From Caulobacter sp. Root655 (GTDB taxonomy: Bacteria; Pseudomonadota; Alphaproteobacteria; Caulobacterales; Caulobacteraceae), in NCBI RefSeq assembly GCF_001427665.1, contig NZ_LMHC01000012.1:412704-476703 (forward strand): a DNA stretch of 64,000 nt. The letters run 5' to 3'. The notes beneath the pieces were generated by a model. It was not told the origin of the DNA, did no database searches, and was given only the letters and a program-made list of their open reading frames with translations. Positions 43,216 to 51,910 of the stretch are shown in pieces (position 1 is the first letter of the stretch; every line of letters begins with the position of its first letter). A program made the position numbers and the translations under genes.

Positions 43216-43444
43216 CCTACATATTGAAGGCGTTTGGGAGATCCGCGTTCCGCCGGATTCCACTCCGCCCGCGGATCACTTCTTTGTGGCCTGCGGCGCA
43301 GCGTCGCGGCCCCGCTCGCCGAGGCGAGGCAACCCTTTGATCCTGCCCAGCATCTCGACAGACGACGAGGTTCGTTCACAGGTTGTTAAGAAAAAACTCA
43401 GCGTTAAGAGCCATCTCGCCGTTGACGAGTCATTAGCCACTGTG

Positions 43445-43491
43445 GCCCCATATGTGGGCTGAGGGGGCTCCTCGGCCACAAGATGTAGCGG
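43445..43491 (+). promoter_or_regulatory. Two candidate NrdR boxes upstream of nrdA
   Basis: GCCCCATATGTGGGCT (43445-43460) and CCACAAGATGTAGCGG (43476-43491) match the NrdR consensus ACACWATATATWGTGT at about 9 and 11 of 16 positions. Their centres are 31 bases apart, the spacing (three helix turns) usual for NrdR box pairs. Together they lie 55-101 bases before nrdA. Confidence 0.5.
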
Positions 43492-43545
43492 CTGGACGGG
43501 GCGTTCCCTTCTCCGGAACACGCTGATTGATTATGGATTTTGATC

Positions 43546-45417
43546 ATGACCGGCAGTGAAGCGGCGAAGACTGCGCTCCCCGAGGCCCGCACCAGCGGCA
43601 TGAAGGCCGAGCGCCCGAAGCTGGCCCTGGTGCGCAAGGTCGAGGTCGATCGCTCGCGCGACGCCCTGCTGACCGATTTCGGCAAGACCACCCTGGAAGA
43701 CCGGTACCTGCTGCCGGGCGAGTCCTACCAGGACATGTTCGCCCGCGTGTCGACCGCCTTCGCCGACGACGCCGACCACGCCCAGCGCGTCTACGACTAC
43801 ATGAGCCAGCTGTGGTTCATGCCCTCGACCCCAGTCCTCTCGAACGGCGGCGCCGAGCGCGGCCTGCCGATCAGCTGCTTCCTCAACTCGGTCTCCGACA
43901 GCCTGGACGGTATCCTGGGCGTCTGGAACGAGAACGTCTGGCTGGCGGCCAACGGCGGCGGCATCGGCACCTACTGGGGCGGCGTCCGGTCGATCGGCGA
44001 GAAGGTCAAGGGCCAGGGCCAGACCAGCGGCATCATCCCCTTCATCCGCGTGATGGACAGCCTGACCCTGGCGATCAGCCAAGGCAGCCTGCGTCGCGGC
44101 TCGGCGGCGGTCTATCTCGACATCCACCACCCCGAGATCGAAGAATTCCTCGAGATCCGCAAGCCGTCGGGCGACTTCAACCGCAAGTCCCTGAACCTGC
44201 ACCACGGCATCTCGATCACCGACGCCTTCATGCACGCCGTGCGCGACGGCCAGAAGTTCGGCCTGCGCTCGCCCAAGACCGGCGAAGTGGTCCGCGAGGT
44301 CGACGCCCGCAACCTGTGGCAAAAGGTGCTGGAGCTGCGCCTGCAGACCGGCGAGCCCTACCTGATCTTCTCCGACACCGTGAACCGCGCCATGCCCAAG
44401 CACCAGCGGGAGCTGGGCCTGTCGGTGCGCCAGTCGAACCTGTGCAGCGAGATCATGCTGCACACCGGCCTGGACCACCTGGGCAACGACCGCACCGCGG
44501 TCTGCTGCCTGTCGTCGGTGAACGCCGAGACCTTCATGGAATGGCGCGACCACCCGATGTTCATCGAGGACATCATGCGCTTCCTCGACAACGTGCTGCA
44601 GGACTTCATCGACCGCGCCCCGGAGCCGGCCAAGGCCGCCGCCTACGCCGCCATGCGCGAGCGTTCGGTGGGCCTGGGCCTGATGGGCTTCCACAGCTTC
44701 CTGCAGAGCCAGAACGTGCCGTTCGAGAGCGCCCTGGCCAAGAGCTGGAACATGCGGATGTTCAAGCACCTGCGCCGCGAGGCCGACAAGGCCAGCATCG
44801 CCCTGGGCGAAGAGAAGGGTCCGTGCCCGGACGCCGCCGAGCGCGGCTCGATGGAGCGCTTCTCGCACAAGCTGGCCATCGCCCCGACCGCCTCGATCTC
44901 GATCATCTGCGGCGGCACCTCGGCCGGCATCGAGCCGATCCCGGCCAACATCTACACCCACAAGACCCTGTCGGGCTCGTTCGCGGTGAAGAACCCCTAT
45001 CTGGAGCAACTGCTCGTCGAGAAGGGCCAGAACACCGACGCCGTCTGGGGTTCGATCCTGGAGAACGAGGGCTCGGTCCAGCACCTGGACTTCCTCAGCC
45101 AGGACGACAAGGACGTCTACAAGACCGCCTTCGAGCTGGATCAGCGCTGGGTGGTCGAGCTGGCCGCCGACCGCACGCCGGAAATCTGCCAGAGCCAGTC
45201 GGTGAACATCTTCCTGCCCGGCGACGTCGACAAGTGGGACCTGCACATGCTGCACTGGCAGGCCTGGGAGCGCGGCGTGAAGTCGCTCTACTACCTGCGC
45301 TCCAAGTCCGTGCAGCGGGCGTCCTACGCCGGCTCAGACGTCGCCCTGGCGGGTCCTGCCAACGGCTTCGACGCGCCGGACAAGACCGACTACGAGGAAT
45401 GCCTGGCCTGCCAGTAA
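43546..45417 (+). CDS. nrdA: Ribonucleoside-diphosphate reductase alpha subunit (class I)
   Basis: A 623-residue catalytic subunit that makes deoxyribonucleotides. C111 in GLPISCFLNSV is one redox-active cysteine, C near 300 in NLCSEIML is the thiyl radical site, the PTASISIICGGTSAGIEP loop follows, and the radical-transfer tyrosine pair is in SLYYLRSKS. The C-terminal redox pair is C619/C622 in EECLACQ. There is no N-terminal ATP-cone: the protein starts directly with a short tail before the catalytic domain, so allosteric activity control should be absent or different. No nrdB lies downstream in this window. Confidence 0.95.
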   Translation: MTGSEAAKTALPEARTSGMKAERPKLALVRKVEVDRSRDALLTDFGKTTLEDRYLLPGESYQDMFARVSTAFADDADHAQRVYDYMSQLWFMPSTPVLSNGGAERGLPISCFLNSVSDSLDGILGVWNENVWLAANGGGIGTYWGGVRSIGEKVKGQGQTSGIIPFIRVMDSLTLAISQGSLRRGSAAVYLDIHHPEIEEFLEIRKPSGDFNRKSLNLHHGISITDAFMHAVRDGQKFGLRSPKTGEVVREVDARNLWQKVLELRLQTGEPYLIFSDTVNRAMPKHQRELGLSVRQSNLCSEIMLHTGLDHLGNDRTAVCCLSSVNAETFMEWRDHPMFIEDIMRFLDNVLQDFIDRAPEPAKAAAYAAMRERSVGLGLMGFHSFLQSQNVPFESALAKSWNMRMFKHLRREADKASIALGEEKGPCPDAAERGSMERFSHKLAIAPTASISIICGGTSAGIEPIPANIYTHKTLSGSFAVKNPYLEQLLVEKGQNTDAVWGSILENEGSVQHLDFLSQDDKDVYKTAFELDQRWVVELAADRTPEICQSQSVNIFLPGDVDKWDLHMLHWQAWERGVKSLYYLRSKSVQRASYAGSDVALAGPANGFDAPDKTDYEECLACQ

Positions 45418-45443
45418 ATCAGGCGCCCAGAGCCCGAAAATCG

Positions 45444-45474
45444 AACGGCGGCGCGAGCACATCGCGCCGCCGTT
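45444..45474 (+). terminator. Terminator-like hairpin after nrdA
   Basis: AACGGCGGCGCGA and TCGCGCCGCCGTT form 13-base perfect arms around GCACA, 27 bases after the stop. There is no long T-run. Confidence 0.7.
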
Positions 45475-45587
45475 TCGCGTTCGGAACCAAGACCACTAGG
45501 AATTGTTGATGATGAGGGAATTTGCCCCATGGACGCCGCCCAGATTGTGGGTAGGCTCCTTGTGGGGATTGGGACTGAGGGGTCCGT

Positions 45588-46583
45588 ATGCGTAGCTTGG
45601 CGATCTTCGCCGCGAGTTTGAGCCTGAGCGCGATGATCTGCGCCCCGGCGTACGCTCGACCGACGTCGCCAAAGGCCATCAAGGCGGCCGAAGCTTCAAA
45701 TAGGTCTTCGGAGGCCCGGCGCAAGGCCGCCGCGACGCCGAACTTCACCGTCAACATGAGCCGCGGCAAGACCGTCGACCTCAGCGTCCGCGACGTCCGC
45801 CCGGTTTCGATCGGTTTTTCCGCGGCCCCGCAGGCCGTGGCGACACGAACCGCCGACCCCAGCTTCGCGCTCTCGCCGGCCGGCGCCTATGGCGACGCCA
45901 AGCTGCTGGACGCCGATCGCTATTACCAGGGCCACGACCCGGTCACCTGGCGCTCCAACGCCTTTGTCGTCGGCCAGGGCGCCCACGCGGTCGATTCCGT
46001 GCGGGTATCGGTGGCCAGCGTGGCGCGGGGCGGCCAAAGCCGCCCGCTGTCCATGGTCCGGCCCGACGAGAACAGTTTCGATGACCGCGACGTCGATGTC
46101 ACGGTGACCCGGGGCTGGCCCGCCGCCCTGCAACTCACCAGCGGCAAGTACGCCCTGGACGTCACGCCGCACGCCGGGCTCGGCTTTGGCGGCGCGGGCG
46201 GCACGGCCGAGGCCGGGGCCACGGTGCGGTTCGGCAAGAAGAGCATGGAAGACCGCGTCGTCAGTTCCCTGGGTGTCAGCGACGGACGCGCCTTCGGCAA
46301 CCGCGGGCGCTGGTACGTGTTCGCCGCCGCCAGCGGCCAGGCCGTGGGCCTCAACATGCTGCGCAGCCAGGACGGCGACTGGAGCCGGGCCGGGTTCACC
46401 GCCGACAACAACAGCAAGCTGATCGGCGACGGCCAGGCTGGATTGGCTTGGCGCAAGGGGCCTATGCAGGCCTCGTTCGGCTATGTGCACCGCAAGATCA
46501 GGGCCAAGGACCAGATCATGGGCATGGCCACCCAGAAGGACGAGATGGTGGCGATGACCTTCAGCCTGAAGCCGCACTGGTAG
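45588..46583 (+). CDS. Secreted outer-membrane beta-barrel-like protein (LpxR/DUF2219-like)
   Basis: A 331-residue protein; signal peptide MRSLAIFAASLSLSAMICAPAYA. An Ala/Lys-rich linker follows, then alternating beta-strands in the second half (KYALDVTPHAGLGFGG, AEAGATVRFGK, GRWYVFAAASGQAVGLNML, DGQAGLAWRKGPMQASFGYVHRK). The C-terminal pattern reminds me of the LpxR-like lipid A 3'-deacylase fold, but catalytic residues cannot be confirmed. The protein ends in W (KPHW), consistent with an outer-membrane barrel. RBS GAGGGG precedes the ATG. Confidence 0.55.
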   Translation: MRSLAIFAASLSLSAMICAPAYARPTSPKAIKAAEASNRSSEARRKAAATPNFTVNMSRGKTVDLSVRDVRPVSIGFSAAPQAVATRTADPSFALSPAGAYGDAKLLDADRYYQGHDPVTWRSNAFVVGQGAHAVDSVRVSVASVARGGQSRPLSMVRPDENSFDDRDVDVTVTRGWPAALQLTSGKYALDVTPHAGLGFGGAGGTAEAGATVRFGKKSMEDRVVSSLGVSDGRAFGNRGRWYVFAAASGQAVGLNMLRSQDGDWSRAGFTADNNSKLIGDGQAGLAWRKGPMQASFGYVHRKIRAKDQIMGMATQKDEMVAMTFSLKPHW

Positions 46584-46589
46584 CCCCGA

Positions 46590-46633
46590 GCATTTTCAAG
46601 CGAAGTGAATACCGGTTCGCGTGAAGAAAATGC
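46590..46633. repeat. Dispersed repeat GCATTTTC...ACCGGT...GAAAATGC, copy 2
   Basis: A 44-base imperfect palindrome, in the reverse orientation to the copy at 43172-43215 (43 of 44 region with clear same ACCGGTT centre by eye). It is followed at 46651-46689 by another hairpin. Confidence 0.8.
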
Positions 46634-46650
46634 GTCAAAACAAGAGGTTA

Positions 46651-46689
46651 GAGGATTTTCGATTTGACGAAGTCAGATCGGAAATCCTC
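46651..46689. repeat. Imperfect hairpin GAGGATTT...AAATCCTC
   Basis: GAGGATTTTCGATTTGAC and GTCAGATCGGAAATCCTC pair around GAA with two mismatches. It sits right after the repeat at 46590-46633, and together they fill the gap before the zinc-ribbon gene. Confidence 0.7.
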
Positions 46690-46755
46690 CAAGGCTTGAG
46701 TTTCGGGGCTAGATCATGCAGCTAGCGGCCGTCCTCCACCGAGCCATCGACCGTC

Positions 46756-47079
46756 ATGAGCGATAGCGAGCCTCCTCGCCGCAAGATCCTGAGCCTCAAG
46801 AGCGGCGTCGCCGCGCCTGGAGGCCCGCCGCCGCTCGAGCGCATCCAGCGCCCGGCCCGGCGCGTGATCCCCGAGCCGCCGCCCCCGCCGCCGCCGGCCG
46901 TCGGCGACTTCAAGTGCAAGCCCTGCGGCACGCGCTTCGACCCGCCGGCCGATCTGGCCGACGAGGACTCGGTGCGTTGCCCGTCGTGCAACGCCCGCCT
47001 GGGCCTGGCGTCCGACTTCCGCGCCGACCCGCCGAACGTCGAGAAGCTGCGCGCGCGTTACCTGAAGAAGAGCGCTTAA
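46756..47079 (+). CDS. Small zinc-ribbon protein
   Basis: A 107-residue protein. Arg/Pro-rich N-terminus with PPPPPPP (41-47), then a zinc ribbon: C-x-x-C in FKCKPCGTRFD and C-x-x-C in VRCPSCNARLG, spaced by about 20 residues. A charged C-terminal tail ends the protein. A FmdB-like or general zinc-ribbon; binding to nucleic acid or protein cannot be told. Confidence 0.75.
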   Translation: MSDSEPPRRKILSLKSGVAAPGGPPPLERIQRPARRVIPEPPPPPPPAVGDFKCKPCGTRFDPPADLADEDSVRCPSCNARLGLASDFRADPPNVEKLRARYLKKSA

Positions 47080-47118
47080 GGAGCGAGAGCCGTCTCCCGA
47101 GCCTGTTGGGCGAACGCG

Positions 47119-47221
47119 GTGCGCCCTTCGAGGCTCGCCTTCGGTTCGCACCTCAGGATGAGGAGCACTGTTGCTGAGTTCCTCATCTGAGGCGCCCGCG
47201 CAGCGGGCCTCGAAGGACGCA
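47119..47221. repeat. Dispersed inverted repeat, GTCCTTCGAGGC / CTCATCCTGAGG family, copy 3
   Basis: GTGCGCCCTTCGAGGC and GGCCTCGAAGGACGC ends with CCTCAGGATGAGGA and TCCTCATCTGAGG inner arms. It lies between the converging zinc-ribbon and patatin genes. Confidence 0.85.
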
Positions 47222-47246
47222 GGGCCGTTTCCGGCCTCGAAACCCT

Positions 47247-48518
47247 CTAAGGAATATCCAACCCCGGCGTCGGTTCGATCGGCAAGATCGAGGTCTCGCG
47301 CCGACCGCCGTTCGGGCCGTTCTGGCGGCGGAACAGGTGGCGCCACAGGGGCTCGGGTTCGATCGGGGTGGTCCACAACTGGCCGGCCATCGCCAGGCCC
47401 ACGGCGTCGTCGAAGGTGCGCCGCATGCTGGCGGTCTCGAACTTCATCATGCTGAAGCCGTCGAAGCTGGTCGGGATCGAGGCCACGCGGAGCGGCAGGT
47501 TGTGGCGCGCGCAGAACCCGGCCGCCAGGCTGAGCGCCTGGCGATAAGAGAACCGCAGCATGGTCTCGAAGCTGCGCCCCATGATCGAGGTCACGCCGGT
47601 CGGAGTGGTGCGGGGCGAGGCGTCCAGCACGGTGTTGACGATCACATAGACCCGACCGCGCCGCAGGCGCTGACCCAGGTCGCGCCAACGCAGCAACGCG
47701 TCGGGCATCAGGAACAGCGGCGCCGAGACGCCGCCGTCGACGTGCATTTCCTGGTGGCGGACCACGCCGCCCTCGCCGTCGGGGATCTCGACGTCGAACA
47801 GCTTGGGCGGGAACAGGCCCGGCAGGGTGGCGGAGGCCACCAGCACGTCGCGGAACAGCTTCACGGCCGCCTCGCCGCCCTGGGTGGCGATCGCGCCCAT
47901 GTCCCAGATGGTGGCCTTCTGGCTGTCGAGGTTGGTGGTGGCGATCAGCAGCCGCCGGCCCTTGGCGTGCTCATGGGCGACGGCCTCGATCATCGCCGCG
48001 TCGACGAACGGACCGACCAGGCCGTCGAGCGACTCGCCGCGGAACAGGCTGGGACCCAGGGCCGGTCCCAGCCGCCTGAGGCTGAGCAGCTCGGCGGCGT
48101 GGCCGCCCACATAGGCGTCGGCCAGGCGGTCGTCCCAGTCGGAGCCGAGGAAGGCCAGGGGGGCGATCAGCGCCCCGGTGCTGACTCCGGTGACGATGGC
48201 GAAGTCCGGACGGTTTCCGGCCCGCGTCAGCCCGATCAGCGCTCCGGCCCCGAAGGCGCCGCCGGCCGCGCCGCCTGACAGGGCCAGGATGTTGAAGCCG
48301 TCGCGGCCCAGCAGCGAGCGCATGGGGGCCAGGCGGTCGGCGACCTGGCGAAGAGCGGCGTCGGCCTCGTCGACGCTGAGGCGCACGCCGGGGAAGCCGA
48401 CGGCCTCGGCCGGGGTCTCGACCGGCGGGGCGGTCAGCCGCTTGCCGCGCTGGGCCTGCGTCGCGCGGTCTCGAAAGAAGGTCTGGACGCTCTTTTTGGG
48501 ATCCGGCGGCGTGTTCAA
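47247..48518 (-). CDS. Patatin-like phospholipase
   Basis: A 423-residue lipolytic enzyme. The oxyanion GGAAGGAFGAGAL and nucleophile GVSTG (G-x-S-x-G) lie at about 82-113, and the catalytic Asp of the Ser-Asp dyad is in HVDGGVSAP (about 263). No signal peptide; an N-terminal basic tail (1-30). It is followed by the hemolysin III gene 7 bases upstream on the same strand, so the two are likely cotranscribed. Confidence 0.92.
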   Translation of the reverse strand: MNTPPDPKKSVQTFFRDRATQAQRGKRLTAPPVETPAEAVGFPGVRLSVDEADAALRQVADRLAPMRSLLGRDGFNILALSGGAAGGAFGAGALIGLTRAGNRPDFAIVTGVSTGALIAPLAFLGSDWDDRLADAYVGGHAAELLSLRRLGPALGPSLFRGESLDGLVGPFVDAAMIEAVAHEHAKGRRLLIATTNLDSQKATIWDMGAIATQGGEAAVKLFRDVLVASATLPGLFPPKLFDVEIPDGEGGVVRHQEMHVDGGVSAPLFLMPDALLRWRDLGQRLRRGRVYVIVNTVLDASPRTTPTGVTSIMGRSFETMLRFSYRQALSLAAGFCARHNLPLRVASIPTSFDGFSMMKFETASMRRTFDDAVGLAMAGQLWTTPIEPEPLWRHLFRRQNGPNGGRRETSILPIEPTPGLDIP

Positions 48519-48525
48519 GGCGGGC

Positions 48526-49239
48526 TCAGGAGTGCCCGGTCGAAGCCAGGACCACCCCGACCAGAACGGCGGCGTAGTGCAGGCTGGCGCCGCCGATCAC
48601 GTGACCGTGCCAGATCGCCCGCCGGAACTTTAGCCGTTGCATCAGATAGAACACCGTGCCCGTCGAATAGATCACCCCGCCGATCGCCAGCAGCAGCAGG
48701 GCGACCCAGCCCATGCCGTCGATCATCGGCTTGATGGCCACCAGGACCAGCCAGCCCAGCGCCAGGTACAGGCCGACCCAGAAGCGCTTGTCCAGGCCCG
48801 GCAGGAACAGCTTGGCCGCCACGCCGATCCCGGCCACCGTCCAGACCGCCGAGGTCATGCCGATCGCCCACCAGCCCGACAGGTTCTGGGTGGTGAACGG
48901 GGTGTAGGAGGCGGCGATCATGATGAAGATGCCGGCATGGTCGAAGCGCCGCAGCAGCGGCCGCCAGCGGGCCTTGGAGAAGTTGTAGGCGGTCGACAGC
49001 GACAGCATGGTGATCAGGCCGACGGTATAGACCGCGATGGCCGCCACCTGGCTCAGCGAGCCCAGGCCGAAGGCCAGGCCCAGCATGATGCCGCCGCCCA
49101 GCAGGGCGCAGGCCAGACCCGCCAGGTGAACCACCAGATCGGCCAGCTTGGCGCCGGGCGTCGGGTAGTGCGTGGCCGCCACGGTCGCCGGGACGTGCGG
49201 GGCGACCGGAGTCGGAAGGTTGCTGGTGGTCTCTGTCAT
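48526..49239 (-). CDS. Hemolysin III family protein (TrhA/PAQR)
   Basis: A 237-residue inner-membrane protein with seven hydrophobic segments. Family residues include H in VHLAGLACALLG, S...H in STAYNFSKARWRPLLRRFDHAGIFIMIAASYTPFT, and the final H-x-x-x-H in AIWHGHVIGGASLHY. PAQR family; may act in membrane lipid balance. Upstream of the patatin-like gene, consistent with a lipid role. Confidence 0.93.
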   Translation of the reverse strand: MTETTSNLPTPVAPHVPATVAATHYPTPGAKLADLVVHLAGLACALLGGGIMLGLAFGLGSLSQVAAIAVYTVGLITMLSLSTAYNFSKARWRPLLRRFDHAGIFIMIAASYTPFTTQNLSGWWAIGMTSAVWTVAGIGVAAKLFLPGLDKRFWVGLYLALGWLVLVAIKPMIDGMGWVALLLLAIGGVIYSTGTVFYLMQRLKFRRAIWHGHVIGGASLHYAAVLVGVVLASTGHS

Positions 49240-49311
49240 GTCCCGCCCACTGTACGCGCAATCGATGACATATAAACCGCGATCATCGTGGCGCGAGAAG
49301 GGCCGCCCTAG

Positions 49312-50094
49312 CTAGCCCAGCAGGCCATGCGCCCCGTCCCAGGCCAGCTTGCCGCCGACGGCGATCAGCAGGACGTAGATGACCTTGTAGAAGCCCTCGG
49401 CCGGCACGCGCCGCACCAGCCACACCCCGGCCCAGGTCGAGGCCAGGGCCAGGGGCAGCAGGACGGCGGCGGTGGTCAGGGTCTGGCGGGTGAACTGGCC
49501 CAGGGCCGCGTAGGCCGGCACCTTCATCCAGTTGACCGTGGCGAAGAAGATGGCGCTGGTGCCGATGAACACGTCGCGCGGCAGGCGGCGCGGCAGCACG
49601 TAGATCTGGAACGGCGGGCCGCCGGCGTGGGCGACCTGGCTGGTGAAGCCGGCGACCATGCCGCACAACGCGCCCAGCCCCAGTCCCATCAGGGGCCGGG
49701 CCGGACCGGCGGCGATCGCGTCGGCGGCCTTCACCGCCCGCTCGGCCCACAACCGCTGCAGTGAGAAGGCGATCGAGATCACGCCAATCGCCAGCTCGAC
49801 CGCCGACACCGAGACCCGGGCCGCCAGCGCCCAGCCCAGGAAAATGCCCACCGCCGCGGCCGGCAGCATCAGGATCAGCAGACCCCTGTCCCAGGTCTTG
49901 CGAAAGGCCCAGACGCTGACGACGTCCTGGGCCAGCAGGATCGGCAGGGTGATCGCGGCGGCCAGCACCGGCGAGATCACCAGCGCCATCATCGGCACCG
50001 CCACCACCCCGATCCCCGCGAACCCGCCCTTGGCCAGGCCCAGCAGGATGACGGCCGGAATGGCGACGGCGTAGAACAGGGGATCGGTCAGCAT
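49312..50094 (-). CDS. TauE/SafE-family sulfite/organosulfur exporter
   Basis: A 260-residue protein with about eight hydrophobic segments. The family hallmarks AGFTSQVAHAGGPPFQIYVLP and LGLGALCGMVAGFTS are visible at 138-165. The N-terminus AIPAVILLGLAKGGFAGIGVVAVPMMAL is also typical. Ligand (sulfite, taurine, sulfoacetate) cannot be told. Confidence 0.92.
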   Translation of the reverse strand: MLTDPLFYAVAIPAVILLGLAKGGFAGIGVVAVPMMALVISPVLAAAITLPILLAQDVVSVWAFRKTWDRGLLILMLPAAAVGIFLGWALAARVSVSAVELAIGVISIAFSLQRLWAERAVKAADAIAAGPARPLMGLGLGALCGMVAGFTSQVAHAGGPPFQIYVLPRRLPRDVFIGTSAIFFATVNWMKVPAYAALGQFTRQTLTTAAVLLPLALASTWAGVWLVRRVPAEGFYKVIYVLLIAVGGKLAWDGAHGLLG

Positions 50095-50136
50095 GGGGCG
50101 GTGTTAGCAGTTTCGCGGGGCGTCGCGAACCCAAGG

Positions 50137-50268
50137 TCCTCCCCCCGTGGGGGAGGCGGCCGGAGGCCGGTGGGGGGAGTGTCTGAGCGGTTGATCCCCG
50201 TTGTGGTCATCGGCCGATCGCTCCCCCCTCCGTCGGCTGCGCCGACACCTCCCCCACGGGGGGAGGAC
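50137..50268. repeat. Dispersed inverted repeat, TCCTCCCCC family, copy 2
   Basis: TCCTCCCCCCGTGGGGGAGG and CCTCCCCCACGGGGGGAGGA ends, inner GGTGGGGGGAGT and ACTCCCCCC-like arms, GTCGGCTGCGCCGAC hairpin. Same layout as 11916-12050. Confidence 0.85.
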
Positions 50269-50284
50269 TTGGAGACGCCCCCCC

Positions 50285-51580
50285 CTATTCCCCCTTCGGC
50301 ACGCACCGCAGGATCAGCTTGTCGATCCGCGACCCGTCCATGTCGACGACCTCGACATCGAACCCGCCCAGGGCGACGATCTCGCCCTCGCGGGGGATGC
50401 GGCCCAGGCGGTCGAGGATCAGGCCGGCCACGGTGTGGTAGCCGCCCTCGGCCTCGAAGTTCTCGCCCAGGGCGTCGTTGAGCTCCTGGATGTCGAGGCG
50501 GGCGTCGACCAGCCAGGAGCCGTCCTCGCGGCGCAGGATGCGGGTGTCGGCCTCGTCGTGGCTCTCGGGGAAGTCGCCGGCGATCATCTCCAACAGGTCC
50601 AGCGGGGTGATCACCCCCTGAATCGAGCCGAACTCGTCAACCACCAGGGCCATGTGCAGCGGCGTCTGCTTGAACACCGCCATGGCCCGCAGCAGCGACA
50701 TGGTCTCGGGAATGGCGATCGGCTGCTGGACGTGGCTCTTGATGTCGATGGTGTCGCCGGCCAGGCAGGCGTCCAGCAGGTCCTTCTTGAGGATCACCCC
50801 GATATCGCCGTCCAGGTCGTCCTCGCTGGCCACCACGATTCGCGAATAGGGGCAGGCGCGGATCTCGGCCAGGATCTGCTCCTGGCTGTCGGCCAGGGAG
50901 ATCCAGAACAGGTCGCGGCGCGGGGTCATGGCCACCCGCACGGGGCGGTCGCCCAGGCGCAGGACCTCGTTGATCATCGCCCGCTCCTCGGGCTCGATCA
51001 GGCCGGCGTCGGCCCCCTCGGCCAGCACGGTCTCGACCTCCTCGGCGGTCATGTCGTTGGTGCGCTCGTCGCGCACCCCCAGCAGCTTGAGGATGGCGGC
51101 GGTCGAGGCGGTCAGCAGGGTCACGAACGGCCGCAGCACCGTGGCCACCACCGCCAGGAACGGCGCCATGCGGCGGGCGATGGCGTCGGGGAACAGCAGA
51201 GCCAGGCGCTTGGGCACCAGTTCGCCGAGGATCACCGAGACATAGGTCAGGCCGATGACCACCACGGTGGTGGCGATGGCCTCGGAATGGGTCCCGATCA
51301 CCGGGAACGGCTCAAGGTACTTGTCCAGCGCCCCGGCGATGGTGGCCTGGCCGTAGGCGCCGGCCAGGATGCCGATCAGGGTGATGCCCACCTGGACGGC
51401 CGACAGGAACCGGGTCGGGTGCTCGGCCATGGCCAGGGCCAGCCTGGCGCCCTTATCGCCCCGGTCGGCGAAGGTCTGGAGCCGGGCGCGGCGGGCCGAG
51501 ACCACCGCCAGTTCGGACATGGAGAACACCCCGTTCAGCAGAACGAGGAGGAAGACGACGGCGAGCGCGAGGAGGATCAT
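50285..51580 (-). CDS. CorC/HlyC-family protein (CNNM-CBS-CorC_HlyC)
   Basis: A 431-residue inner-membrane protein. Order: four-segment CNNM domain (about 1-195) opening MILLALAVVFLLVLLNGVFSMSELAVVSAR; CBS pair (about 210-335) with MTPRRDLFWISLADS and HVQQPIAIPETMSLLRAM; C-terminal CorC_HlyC domain with LDIQELNDALGENFEAEGGYHTVAGLILDRLGRIPREGE. Mg2+/Co2+ efflux is known for relatives. No neighbour suggests a specific role. Confidence 0.93.
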   Translation of the reverse strand: MILLALAVVFLLVLLNGVFSMSELAVVSARRARLQTFADRGDKGARLALAMAEHPTRFLSAVQVGITLIGILAGAYGQATIAGALDKYLEPFPVIGTHSEAIATTVVVIGLTYVSVILGELVPKRLALLFPDAIARRMAPFLAVVATVLRPFVTLLTASTAAILKLLGVRDERTNDMTAEEVETVLAEGADAGLIEPEERAMINEVLRLGDRPVRVAMTPRRDLFWISLADSQEQILAEIRACPYSRIVVASEDDLDGDIGVILKKDLLDACLAGDTIDIKSHVQQPIAIPETMSLLRAMAVFKQTPLHMALVVDEFGSIQGVITPLDLLEMIAGDFPESHDEADTRILRREDGSWLVDARLDIQELNDALGENFEAEGGYHTVAGLILDRLGRIPREGEIVALGGFDVEVVDMDGSRIDKLILRCVPKGE

Positions 51581-51678
51581 GGCCCTTCAGGGTCAGCGCG
51601 GCGCCGGAGCGGCCACGGCCAAACGGAGCAGGCCCGAAGGGACCGTCCGCCAACTCACTATAGAGGGACCACTATACA

Positions 51679-51715
51679 AAAGAAAACGCCGCGGCCCACT
51701 AGGGACCGCGGCGTC
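51679..51715 (-). terminator. Intrinsic terminator on the minus strand
   Basis: CGCCGCGGTCC and GGGCCGCGGCG arms followed, on the minus strand, by TTTTCTTTTG. It would end transcription coming from pstS; the CorC-like promoter region lies just beyond. Confidence 0.75.
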
Positions 51716-51769
51716 GTCTTGATTGTGGCCTGAGCGCTTCATAACGAGCGCTCAACCGCCCAACCCACA

Positions 51770-51879
51770 TCCGTCTTCCCGGCGAAGGCCGGGAGCCAGA
51801 TTCAGCCTGAGCGCCGAACGATCTATCCGGAAACACCCGGCCCTAGGATCTGGGCCCCGGCCTTCGCCGGGGAAACGGA
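51770..51879. repeat. Dispersed inverted repeat, CCGGCGAAGGCCGG family, copy 2
   Basis: CCGTCTTCCCGGCGAAGGCC and GGCCTTCGCCGGGGAAACGG ends with GGGAGCCAGATTC / GATCTGGGCCCC inner parts. It sits just after pstS. Related to 9131-9218. Confidence 0.85.
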
Positions 51880-51910
51880 AAAGAAGGAGGCCAGACCCTG
51901 GCCCCAACGC

